Assembly: GCA_905236785.1 (NCBI GenBank)
Contig: CAJOQC010000039.1
Span: forward strand, 1 to 11,810
Direction: 5' to 3'
Source of the DNA: an uncultured Selenomonadaceae bacterium
GTDB taxonomy: Bacteria > Bacillota > Negativicutes > Selenomonadales > Selenomonadaceae
Length of the DNA: 11,810 nt
A program made the position numbers and the translations under genes. The first letter of the stretch is position 1. Every line of letters starts with the position of its first letter. Shown here piece by piece: positions 1 through 6,419 of the stretch. Under the pieces are notes generated by a model. It made no database searches. It was not told where the DNA came from and worked only from the letters and a program-made list of their open reading frames with translations.

Positions 1-31
1 AAATAGTCCTTTGTTGTTCGCCTAATTACGG

Positions 32-51
32 CGTATTTTCGTCATAATACG
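32..51. promoter_or_regulatory. Short inverted repeat upstream of the sigma promoter
   Basis: CGTATT (32-37) and AATACG (46-51) are perfect complements separated by 8 bases. They lie about 25 bases upstream of the predicted -35 box of the sigma factor gene. This could be an operator or a small hairpin. Six-base arms arise easily by chance, so the call is weak. I see no coding sequence in 1-172. Confidence 0.2.
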
Positions 52-75
52 AAACTTATACTGATCTGCCCACGC

Positions 76-104
76 TTGCGCGGGTATTATATTTATGCTA
101 AAAT
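76..104 (+). promoter_or_regulatory. Sigma-70 type promoter of the sigma factor gene
   Basis: TTGCGC (76-81) is followed by a 17-base spacer and TAAAAT (99-104). A TG dinucleotide one base before the -10 box (96-97) makes it an extended -10. Spacing and boxes fit a housekeeping promoter. The start of transcription would be near 111, giving a leader of about 60 bases before the sigma gene. This suggests the housekeeping polymerase transcribes the sigma gene; I see no clear ECF-type promoter in front of it. Confidence 0.55.
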
Positions 105-172
105 CGCGTTGGAGCGGGGCATAAACAAATTCCCGCAATGTACGGACAAAGATTTTCCCAAAGGATCAATAT

Positions 173-727
173 ATGTACATTAAATCAGCCGAACCGACCG
201 ATTGGAGCCAAATTGCAACAGATGCCATCACCGATGAAAGGGCGTTTACGGCTCTTTACGAACATTTCTTCCCCCGGGTTTATCAATATTTGCTGTCAAA
301 AACCCATGAACCTTCGCTGTCGGACGAAATAATTTCCGCAACGTTTTTTAAGATGTATGAGCACTTAAAGGAATTTGACCCTGCAAAAGGGGCGTTTTCC
401 ACATGGCTCTTTACCATTGCCCGAAACGAACTTAACATCCATTATCGGCGTGTGCAATATAGGGAAACAGAGGAACTGACGGAGGAGATTCCCCTTGCGG
501 CATCGGCATGGGATATGCCGGAAGAAAGGACGCTTGCCAAGGAACGATCCGACGAGCTAAGAGCCGCCATAGAAAAACTCCCCGAACAATCGCGGCGCAT
601 CGTGGAGATGACTTATTGGCTTGGCATGAAGGGCGAGGCGATAGCGCAGGTTCTAAATATGCAACCGACGGCGGTACGCGTGACGTTAAAACGCGCTCGC
701 GACACGTTGAAAAAATTTTTATCATGA
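173..727 (+). CDS. ECF-type sigma-70 family RNA polymerase sigma factor
   Basis: This 184-residue cytoplasmic protein would direct RNA polymerase to a small set of promoters. Region 2 lies at about residues 24-93 (FSTWLFTIARNELNIHYRR is typical of the part that binds polymerase core and the -10 box). Region 4, the helix-turn-helix for the -35 box, is at about 126-182 (LPEQSRRIVEMTYW, then PTAVRVTLKRAR). Regions 1 and 3 are absent, as usual in ECF factors, and the length is normal. The ATG at 173 follows AAGGA (161-165) at a 7-base spacing. No anti-sigma factor lies next to it, which is unusual for the class; control may be transcriptional or the partner may be elsewhere. The secreted-peptide genes start 88 bases downstream, so they are its likely targets. 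Family assignment is firm; the targets are inferred. Confidence 0.9.
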   Translation: MYIKSAEPTDWSQIATDAITDERAFTALYEHFFPRVYQYLLSKTHEPSLSDEIISATFFKMYEHLKEFDPAKGAFSTWLFTIARNELNIHYRRVQYRETEELTEEIPLAASAWDMPEERTLAKERSDELRAAIEKLPEQSRRIVEMTYWLGMKGEAIAQVLNMQPTAVRVTLKRARDTLKKFLS

Positions 728-729
728 CC

Positions 730-758
730 TGTAACATTTTTCTTTCTCGTGCATATAA
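730..758 (+). promoter_or_regulatory. Possible ECF-type promoter of the peptide genes
   Basis: TGTAAC (730-735) starts 3 bases after the sigma gene stop. After a 16-base spacer comes CATATAA (752-758). A TGTAAC-like -35 box and a 16-base spacer to a CGTCTAA-like -10 box are what I expect of many Firmicute ECF promoters; the -10 matches at 5 of 7 positions. The same stretch can also be read as a housekeeping promoter with TATAAA (754-759). The transcript would start near 765, about 50 bases before the first peptide gene. Confidence 0.4.
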
Positions 759-815
759 AGAACAAAGAAACAAATGATAAGTCAATTTTCAACACACGGA
801 AGGACGGAAAATAAA

Positions 816-1130
816 ATGATTGAGAAAATGAAAAAAAACGCTTTATCCGACAATCAATTAGACAACGTGGCGGGCGGCACTTACTTAGACAGTATGCAGG
901 TGACACAATTCCTCACCAAGGCCGGCTATAAGGGTATGACGGATGAAAAATTCGGTCTGGCCGTTAATTTTGACAATATGCGTAAGGCCGTTGACAGCCT
1001 TGGATTTGAGTCCCACGACCATGGCGGTATGTCTAATGATAACACCTACACGGAAAAAGCCACGGGTAAAGTATTTACCCAAGACGAGTTTATGTCGTTC
1101 CTGCATAAGAAATTCCCCGACGTTAAGTAA
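816..1130 (+). CDS. Secreted peptide precursor with double-glycine leader
   Basis: This 104-residue protein has a leader at 1-21 ending LSDNQLDNVAGG, the form recognised by C39 leader peptidases such as the one encoded at 4155-6419. Cleavage after G21 would release an 83-residue product. That product has no cysteine, is hydrophilic and mixed in charge, carries HDHGG at 67-71, and ends in a lysine-rich segment (FLHKKFPDVK). Without cysteine it cannot form lanthionine or disulfide bridges. It is long for a class II bacteriocin, so a small secreted effector or signal is also possible. An in-frame ATG at 774 would add 14 residues. I prefer 816 because GGAAGGA (798-804) lies 11 bases before it and because it gives a leader of normal length. 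The next peptide gene begins 29 bases later, probably on the same transcript. I do not recognise the core. Confidence 0.8.
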   Translation: MIEKMKKNALSDNQLDNVAGGTYLDSMQVTQFLTKAGYKGMTDEKFGLAVNFDNMRKAVDSLGFESHDHGGMSNDNTYTEKATGKVFTQDEFMSFLHKKFPDVK

Positions 1131-1159
1131 ATCCCAATAAAAAAAGCGAGGTGGAAAAG

Positions 1160-1456
1160 ATGACGAAATATAACTTAGACGAAGAACTTGCGGTCTTTGA
1201 TTATTCTGTGTTCAGCGCGGTGCGTGACAGCCTGTTGACCAAACTTATAGCGCGCCATCGCCATGACAACGGAAAAGTCGTCTCTGTCTTTACGCCTCGC
1301 TTAAAAGGCTTCGTTATGTCGGAAGATGAGCTTCAATTTGTGGCTGCCGCAGGCGTAAACGATTTTGGAGCAAAAACCGATAATCTTGGCGCAGGGCATG
1401 ATTTTTCTTCTGCCGCCGCTCATTTCGGCGAAGGAAAAAAGGAGCCGCTATCCTAA
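1160..1456 (+). CDS. Putative second peptide precursor with long leader
   Basis: This protein of 98 residues is not one I can place in a named family. Residues 53-65 (MSEDELQFVAAAG) match the leader end of the preceding peptide in pattern: S, an acidic residue, L, then VA and a small-residue run. This suggests a long leader of about 65 residues, as in nitrile-hydratase-like and Nif11-like precursors, and a core of about 33 residues. The core is rich in Gly, Ala, Asp and His (HDF, AHFGEG) and has no cysteine. The cleavage residues would be Ala-Gly rather than Gly-Gly. Residues 6-35 are helical and amphipathic. There is no membrane segment. ATG 1160 has AGGTGG (1149-1154) at a 5-base spacing; the GTG at 1151 lies inside that ribosome binding site. 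An immunity or accessory protein for the upstream peptide is the main alternative. Confidence 0.7.
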   Translation: MTKYNLDEELAVFDYSVFSAVRDSLLTKLIARHRHDNGKVVSVFTPRLKGFVMSEDELQFVAAAGVNDFGAKTDNLGAGHDFSSAAAHFGEGKKEPLS

Positions 1457-1471
1457 AATTAAAAAAACTCT

Positions 1472-1575
1472 CTACGTCAGCCCTACGGGTTGCCACCTCC
1501 CCAAGAGGGGAGGCTTGTGGACGCGATTCTTTAGCCTCCCCTCTTGGGGAGATGCCGCGAAGCGGCGGAGGGGTT
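1472..1575 (+). repeat. Palindromic intergenic repeat, copy 1 (expanded)
   Basis: The left part (from CGTCAGCCCTACGGGTTGCC) is the reverse complement of the right part of copy 2 (1865-1930). The right part (GCCGCGAAGCGGCGGAGG) is the reverse complement of the left part of copy 2. In the middle, the Gly-rich palindrome is present twice as a perfect 19-bp inverted repeat (1497-1515 and 1533-1551) around a 17-base loop. Each 19-bp arm can itself fold as CCTCCCC/GGGGAGG. It could form a strong hairpin in RNA just downstream of the peptide genes. Its role is unknown. Confidence 0.8.
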
Positions 1576-1601
1576 ACTCGCTCAGTTGTGAATAGTATCA
1601 A

Positions 1602-1641
1602 AAAGCACCGTCGAGAAATAACATCGCCGGTGCTTTCGTTT
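1602..1641 (+). terminator. Likely terminator of the sigma/peptide unit
   Basis: AAAGCACCG (1602-1610) pairs perfectly with CGGTGCTTT (1628-1636). Inside it, CG/CG at 1612-1613 and 1625-1626 extends the stem past one mismatch. TTTCGTTTG follows, an interrupted T-run. It lies 146 bases after the second peptide gene, with repeat copy 1 in between. The weak T-run lowers confidence. Confidence 0.5.
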
Positions 1642-1693
1642 GCAAAAAAAAGCAATTTTTGTTATATTTATACTGATTTTCGTTCCTGTGGCA

Positions 1694-1752
1694 CGTCTTT
1701 TACACTAATCTTCGTTAAAAAATGTATTTTTTGCTCAATAGTGTATGAGACG
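1694..1752. repeat. Nested inverted repeat
   Basis: CGTCTTTTACACTA (1694-1707) and TAGTGTATGAGACG (1739-1752) are complementary at 12 of 14 positions. Within the loop, A6 (1717-1722) and T6 (1727-1732) pair around TGTA. The whole could fold as one long two-part hairpin or be the remains of a small mobile element. No function is evident. Confidence 0.45.
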
Positions 1753-1796
1753 GCTTTGTTATGTAGGCTCAAAAGTAAAGCAAGCGTTGGCTTGCG

Positions 1797-1980
1797 GCTC
1801 TTCAATTAAATAAAGGGCATATCTAAACTCGCTTAATGAATTTTTATTCACGGATAAGTCAGTACCTCCTCCGTCGCTTCGCGACACCTTCCCTCTTTGG
1901 GAGGTGGCAACCCGCAGGGCTGACGGAGGTTTTTTTAGAGGTTGCCTAAAATTATTCGATTTTAATTTTAATTGAAGAGC
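1797..1980. repeat. Perfect 14-bp inverted repeat flanking repeat copy 2
   Basis: GCTCTTCAATTAAA (1797-1810) is the exact reverse complement of TTTAATTGAAGAGC (1967-1980). The arms enclose 156 bases that include the second palindromic repeat. The arrangement resembles the ends of a miniature inverted-repeat element, but I see no target-site duplication. The right arm ends 22 bases before the first export gene, so it could also be a paired protein-binding site. Confidence 0.5.
1865..1936 (+). terminator. Palindromic intergenic repeat, copy 2, terminator-like
   Basis: The outer arms CCTCCGTC (1868-1875) and GACGGAGG (1922-1929) pair, and seven T residues follow (1930-1936), which makes this a good factor-independent terminator for + strand transcripts. 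Inside are a GTCGC/GCGAC hairpin (1873-1885) and a CCC...GGG palindrome. It is the same family as copy 1, reversed. It would block read-through from the peptide genes into the export operon. Confidence 0.65.
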
Positions 1981-1985
1981 AGTAT

Positions 1986-1998
1986 GAAAGGAACTTTC
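1986..1998 (+). promoter_or_regulatory. Ribosome binding site of the first export gene inside a small hairpin
   Basis: AAAGGA (1987-1992) is the Shine-Dalgarno sequence for the ATG at 2003, at a rather long 10-base spacing. It overlaps GAAAG-GAA-CTTTC (1986-1998), a perfect 5-bp stem with a 3-base loop, which could weaken ribosome access. The stem is short, so the effect may be small. Confidence 0.4.
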
Positions 1999-2002
1999 GG
2001 CA

Positions 2003-3175
2003 ATGAAGAAATATTTTTATATAGGTGTCGCGCTCATAATTCTTATGGCTGCGGCTCTGGTGGGTTACGGCGCGTACTTAAACTACAGCGACGAACACCA
2101 AATAGCCAAACGTATGGACGAACGACGGCTTGAGGTTACGGGCGCAAGGGCAATGGTCCGCGAGTTTCGCCCCGTTATCGAGATGAACGCCATGCGCCTA
2201 TATAGCGACAGCATGGTAGACGCCGTCGCGCTTTTGGAGGGGCGTATTGTACAGTGGCAAGCGGAGAAAAATACCGCCGTTAAAAAAGGTGACATTTTGC
2301 TCACCATGACCAACGAACAACTGCCGCTAAAAATTATTCAAGCCGCAAGCAACGTGAAAAAGGCGGAGGCAGTGCTTGCCAAGGCAAAAAATACTTTTTT
2401 TCGACAAAAAAATTTGTGGGCGCAAAACGCCACTTCCCTTGAACAATACGACGAGGCCAAGGCGCAATATCTTGCCGCTCAAGAGGCGGTGACGGAGGCT
2501 AAAGCGCAACATGCCCAGTACATGGTGCAGTCCGAACAACTTAACGTGACCGCTCCCATCGACGGCAACGTACTTATCATATATTATCGAGAGGGGACTT
2601 ACGTTCAAGGCGGTACGCCCTTGGCTCTCGTCGGCAATTTTGATTATCTGCGTTTTTCTGCGACGCTTGATGACGAAACCTCGCGTCACTTACAGCTTAG
2701 CGACACCGCCGCCATGAATTTCCCCGCCGAGGCGTTAAAAAAAGCCTACGATACGGAATACGCCGCCGGGAACAACGGCATCGCCGAACGAATTGAAGCC
2801 AAACTAATTGATATTACGCCCTCTCTTGACGAACCGGCGGGAGTGCGTCGCGTCGTGTGGGAAATAGACAACCGCGCCCGTATTCTGGAGCCTTTAACTT
2901 ATAACGGCGTTTCCATGCGCATGAACCGCGCCTATTCCTGCCTCACCGTACCCCTAAGCGCAATGATCGATTCTTCCCACGATACGGTGTTCGTCGCGGA
3001 CGAAAACGGCATTATCAAAAAGCGGCACATCGTAACGGGCGCAAACGATACGAAACATATCGAAGTTTATGACGGCCTTAACGAGGGCGACATCGTGATT
3101 ATAGAAAGTTTCGACGGCTTGGAAGACGGTATGAAAGTTGATATTACACTATCTAACGAAGGAGACGAAGATTAG
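2003..3175 (+). CDS. Periplasmic adaptor (HlyD/RND membrane fusion type)
   Basis: This 390-residue protein has one N-terminal membrane anchor (about residues 5-25) with the rest outside the inner membrane. The order is typical of membrane fusion proteins: lipoyl half at 73-103, an alpha-helical hairpin at 108-178, the second lipoyl half at 180-212 (TAPIDGNVLIIYYREGTYV), a beta-barrel at about 213-320 and a membrane-proximal domain at about 322-385 (GLNEGDIVIIESFDGLEDG). The membrane-proximal domain is more typical of RND-pump or MacA-like adaptors than of bacteriocin HlyD proteins. Such proteins link an inner-membrane transporter to an outer-membrane channel; none is encoded here. The stop overlaps the next start by one base (TAGTG), so translation is probably coupled. 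It is the first gene of the export operon and an addition to the usual NHLM transport set. Confidence 0.85.
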   Translation: MKKYFYIGVALIILMAAALVGYGAYLNYSDEHQIAKRMDERRLEVTGARAMVREFRPVIEMNAMRLYSDSMVDAVALLEGRIVQWQAEKNTAVKKGDILLTMTNEQLPLKIIQAASNVKKAEAVLAKAKNTFFRQKNLWAQNATSLEQYDEAKAQYLAAQEAVTEAKAQHAQYMVQSEQLNVTAPIDGNVLIIYYREGTYVQGGTPLALVGNFDYLRFSATLDDETSRHLQLSDTAAMNFPAEALKKAYDTEYAAGNNGIAERIEAKLIDITPSLDEPAGVRRVVWEIDNRARILEPLTYNGVSMRMNRAYSCLTVPLSAMIDSSHDTVFVADENGIIKKRHIVTGANDTKHIEVYDGLNEGDIVIIESFDGLEDGMKVDITLSNEGDED

Positions 3176-4155
3176 TGGCAGAAAAGACAATGGGGCATCG
3201 CGGCAACGATTCGATTTTCAGCCAAGAGGCCTTAAATAAATTGCGTTCCCCCGAAAAATTGGACACCGCCCTTCCGATAACGACGCCTATTGCCTGGATG
3301 GGCTTGGTAGCAGTGGCTCTTATGATGTTGGCGGTGGTGGTGTGGTCGGTGTTCGGCGCGTTTACGATTAAAGCGGAGGGCATCGGGCTTATCATGGACC
3401 CCAAAGGCGTGGTGAAAATTTCTTCAAGCACCGACGGCATAATAGACGATATTTTTATTTCTTCGGGTTCAATCGTGAAAAAAGGCGATCGTTTGGCTCA
3501 TGTGGAGAGGGCAAGAGAATCGGCATCGACGCGAATGGCTCAATATGCACCGGGGCTGGCCACAAGCGAGCGAGATGCCATGAACAAAGTTTATGAATTT
3601 GACTCGCGTCGCTACCAAGAGGACACCTTAGAATATATTTACGCCGGGTATGACGGCGTAGTAGACGAGGTATTGACAGGAACGGGAAGTGTCGTAGGAT
3701 CGGGCTCGCCTATTTGCACCATACGAGTTTCCGGCGGGCGAACGGATTTACAAGGCGTGCTCTACGTCCCCGTGGACAAGGGCAAACGTATCGAAAAAGG
3801 GCAGACGATTCAACTTGCGCCAAACGGCGTTGATGTTTCCATGTCGGGCAGTCTCTTGGGGACGGTGCGTTCCGTTTCCCAGTATCCCGTGTCCCTTCAG
3901 TCCATACAAAAACGTTTGAGCAACGACCAACTTGCTCAATGGATTGTCCAAGCGCAACAAAGCTCGGTAATGGAGGTAAATTTCGATTTGGTAAAAGATG
4001 AATCGTCGGAGTCGGGCTATCTTTGGACATCGAAAGTCGGCGAACATAAGCCCATTACTCCCGGCAGTTTTTGTAAAGGTTCCGTCATAATAGAACGCCG
4101 CCCCCCCATTGAAAAAGTTTTCTACAAACTAAGCCAATGGCTGAGGAACAGGTGA
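3175..4155 (+). CDS. NHLM bacteriocin system secretion protein, HlyD-like
   Basis: This 326-residue protein matches the NHLM-type HlyD family (TIGR03794 type) in size and layout: a cytoplasmic N-terminus, one membrane helix at about 36-60, a lipoyl half at 86-112, only about 40 residues of linker instead of a long coiled coil, a second lipoyl half at 157-185 and a beta-barrel at about 190-310 (ending SFCKGSVIIERRP). It would act as the adaptor of the two-ABC exporter encoded next. The GTG start at 3175 is chosen because AAGGAG (3159-3164) lies 10 bases before it and it overlaps the previous stop. The in-frame ATG at 3190 is 25 bases from that site. A run of seven C at 4101-4107 lies near the end of the gene, but the frame stays open. 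Confidence 0.88.
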   Translation: MAEKTMGHRGNDSIFSQEALNKLRSPEKLDTALPITTPIAWMGLVAVALMMLAVVVWSVFGAFTIKAEGIGLIMDPKGVVKISSSTDGIIDDIFISSGSIVKKGDRLAHVERARESASTRMAQYAPGLATSERDAMNKVYEFDSRRYQEDTLEYIYAGYDGVVDEVLTGTGSVVGSGSPICTIRVSGGRTDLQGVLYVPVDKGKRIEKGQTIQLAPNGVDVSMSGSLLGTVRSVSQYPVSLQSIQKRLSNDQLAQWIVQAQQSSVMEVNFDLVKDESSESGYLWTSKVGEHKPITPGSFCKGSVIIERRPPIEKVFYKLSQWLRNR

Positions 4156-6419
4156 TGCTCATGATGTTTCATAAGACACTCACAAGCATAAAAAAACGGT
4201 TCTTCCCTCCGAGTACTCGCGTTAAAGTGCCGACGATACTTCAGATGGAAGCCACGGAATGTGGCGCGGCGTGTCTTGGTATGGTTTTGGCGCATTATGG
4301 AATGTGGATTCCGTTAGAAAAACTTCGCGCCGAATGTGGCGTCAATCGCGACGGCTCAAAGGCCGGTTGCATTATTCGCGCCGCCCGCAACCGCCATTGC
4401 CAAGCCGACGGGTATCGCTTGATGGTCAACGACATATTGGAAATGTTGCCCGATAACCCATTTCCTTTGATTATTCATTGGGAGTTTAATCATTTCGTGG
4501 TCTTGGAGGGCATAAAAAAAGACACGGTTTACCTAAACGATCCGGCAATGGGGCGAAGAAGCGTAACTTTAGAGGAATTTCGCTCCTCTTACACAGGGGT
4601 TGCCCTTTACATAGAACCGGGAGAAGGTTTTTGCAAGGAGGGACAGCGTTACAATGTCTTTAAGGACATGGCAAACAAACTTTTCCATGATAAATGGGCG
4701 GCTCTTTTCATTATCATTTTGCAATTATGCGCCATAATTCCCGGCCTTGCTCAACCGGTGATGAGCCAAATATTTTTGGACGACATCTTGACAAAAAAAC
4801 ACCCCGATTGGATGTTTAATCTCTGCTTGGCTATGACATTCGCCTTCATCGTGTCGGGCATAATGGCTTTTCTTCGCGCCGTCGTTTTAACAATGTGGCA
4901 ACGAAAACTCACCTTGGCGGATTCGTCAAGTTATTTTTGGCATTTGTTGCGGCTTCCCATGCAGTTTTTTCATCAACGTTATGCGGCGGAAGTCGCCGGG
5001 CGCGTGGCGTTTAACGAGTCCGTGGCAATGGTGCTGTCCGGGCCTGCGGCAACGGCGGCTCTTGATTTCTTCGTGGCGATTTTTTATCTGTTGTTGCTCT
5101 TACAATATAACATAACCTTGACTTTAATCGGCGTATTTTTTTGCGCCGTCGAGTTCGTCATTTTTTTTGCCATGCGTCGGCATCTGACCGATCTAAATAT
5201 GCGTATTCAACAAGACAGCGGCAAAGCGTATGGCGTGGCCATGAACGGTCTAAGGATGATAGAAACCATAAAATCAAACGGCGACGAAGCGGATTTTTTC
5301 ACGAAATGGGCAGGCTATCAAACAAAAGTGTTGTCAGACAGCCAAGAAGCGACCCTTTGGGCTACCACCGTAAAACTTTTGCCCACATTGTTGGGCGGCC
5401 TCAACGGCGCGCTGATTATGACATTGGGCGGCTTTTCCATTATGGACGGCGCAATGACCGCCGGTATGTTTATGGCATTTCAAAGCCTTATGGGCAGTTT
5501 TCAAGCCCCCGTCACTGCTTTGGTGAGCTTAGGCTCGACCTTGCAGACGACGGAAATGCAAATGCAACGCCTAAACGACGTGAAGTGCTACGAAACGGAC
5601 AAACTCAATTTCCAGCCTAACGAACACGAAAAAATCATTCCCAAGAACGCCGACGGCGAACCGTTGCTACGCTTATCCGGCGAATTGACCCTTAAAGACG
5701 TGAGCTTTGGCTATAGTCCCTTAGATAAACCCTTGCTCAGTAACTTTAACCTTCATGCAAATCCGGGGGATCGCGTGGCAGTGGTGGGCGCGTCGGGCAG
5801 CGGCAAATCTACCTTGGCCAAGATTGTCACGGGGATATACGAAGAATGGAGCGGCGTTGTCGCTTTTGACGGCATAAAGCGGCGGGATCTTTCGCGGTCG
5901 ATTTTGCTAAATTCCCTGTCGGCGGTGGATCAAGACATTTTTCTCATCACGGGAACGGTGGCGGAAAACATAGCTCTCTTTGACGATTCGGTGTTAAAAA
6001 GCGACATCGTAAAAGCTGCCCAAGATGCCTGTATCCACGACGACATCATGAAACTTAGCGGCGGCTACGAGGCGCAAGTAGCAGAAGGCGGTCTTAATTT
6101 CAGCGGCGGCCAAAGGCAACGCCTTGAAATTGCCCGCGCCTTGGCGGTTAATCCATCCATTTTGGTGTTGGACGAAGCCACCGCCGCCTTGGATCCGATA
6201 ACGGAAAAACAGGTTTTGGAGAATATTCGCCGCCGCGGCTGCACCTGCATAATCGTGGCGCATCGTCTGTCAACCGTTCGCGACTGCGACGAAATAATCG
6301 TCCTAAAAAACGGGCAAATTGCAGAACGGGGCACCCATCGGGAAATGATACGGCACGACGGCCCATATAAGCGATTGATTGACGAAAGAAAAAGCGAGGA
6401 AACGGAGCATATAAAATGA
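4155..6419 (+). CDS. NHLM bacteriocin ABC transporter with C39 leader peptidase
   Basis: This 754-residue inner-membrane protein both cuts leader peptides and exports the product (TIGR03796 type). The N-terminal C39 peptidase (about 20-155) has its full triad: Cys36 in TECGAACLGM, His113 in NHFVVLEG and Asp129 in LNDPAMG. Six membrane helices follow at about 180-455. The ATPase has Walker A GASGSGKST (545-553), signature SGGQ (650-653), Walker B ILVLDE (669-674) and the switch His703. All key residues are intact, so it should be active. ATG 4155 is chosen because GAGGA (4143-4147) lies 7 bases before it and it overlaps the previous stop (TGATG). An in-frame ATG at 4137 would add six residues but has no visible binding site. 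Its substrates are most likely the peptides encoded at 816-1456. Confidence 0.93.
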   Translation: MLMMFHKTLTSIKKRFFPPSTRVKVPTILQMEATECGAACLGMVLAHYGMWIPLEKLRAECGVNRDGSKAGCIIRAARNRHCQADGYRLMVNDILEMLPDNPFPLIIHWEFNHFVVLEGIKKDTVYLNDPAMGRRSVTLEEFRSSYTGVALYIEPGEGFCKEGQRYNVFKDMANKLFHDKWAALFIIILQLCAIIPGLAQPVMSQIFLDDILTKKHPDWMFNLCLAMTFAFIVSGIMAFLRAVVLTMWQRKLTLADSSSYFWHLLRLPMQFFHQRYAAEVAGRVAFNESVAMVLSGPAATAALDFFVAIFYLLLLLQYNITLTLIGVFFCAVEFVIFFAMRRHLTDLNMRIQQDSGKAYGVAMNGLRMIETIKSNGDEADFFTKWAGYQTKVLSDSQEATLWATTVKLLPTLLGGLNGALIMTLGGFSIMDGAMTAGMFMAFQSLMGSFQAPVTALVSLGSTLQTTEMQMQRLNDVKCYETDKLNFQPNEHEKIIPKNADGEPLLRLSGELTLKDVSFGYSPLDKPLLSNFNLHANPGDRVAVVGASGSGKSTLAKIVTGIYEEWSGVVAFDGIKRRDLSRSILLNSLSAVDQDIFLITGTVAENIALFDDSVLKSDIVKAAQDACIHDDIMKLSGGYEAQVAEGGLNFSGGQRQRLEIARALAVNPSILVLDEATAALDPITEKQVLENIRRRGCTCIIVAHRLSTVRDCDEIIVLKNGQIAERGTHREMIRHDGPYKRLIDERKSEETEHIK

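Larger units (their letters stand above)
1457..2002. other. Gene-free spacer between peptide and export genes
   Basis: I find no convincing coding sequence in these 546 bases; a possible 85-codon reading frame at 1552-1809 begins inside a repeat and has no ribosome binding site. The spacer holds two copies of one palindromic repeat in opposite orientation, a terminator-like hairpin, a nested inverted repeat at 1694-1752, a small hairpin at 1780-1795 (GCAAGC/GCTTGC) and a perfect 14-bp inverted repeat around the second copy. The stretch before 2003 is very AT-rich. A promoter for the export operon is expected there, but I could not pick out convincing boxes. Confidence 0.6.

Noticed and set aside
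138..332. 64-codon frame overlapping the start of the sigma gene
   Set aside because: It is out of frame with the sigma factor, has no good ribosome binding site, and its product looks random.
879..1130. EF-hand-like calcium site in the first peptide core (GKVFTQDEF)
   Set aside because: The acidic residues at the first loop positions are missing, so only the tail of the motif fits.
816..1130. Lanthipeptide or other cysteine-based modified peptide
   Set aside because: The core has no cysteine and no modification enzyme is in the window.
1552..1809. 85-codon frame in the spacer
   Set aside because: It starts inside the palindromic repeat, runs through two hairpins, has no ribosome binding site, and its product shows no leader motif.
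1472..1936. CRISPR-like repeats
   Set aside because: There are only two copies, in opposite orientation and of different length, with no regular spacers and no cas genes.
4101..4107. Run of seven C as a programmed frameshift site in the HlyD-like gene
   Set aside because: The frame is open through it, the stop overlaps the next start neatly, and there is no downstream structure to stimulate slippage.
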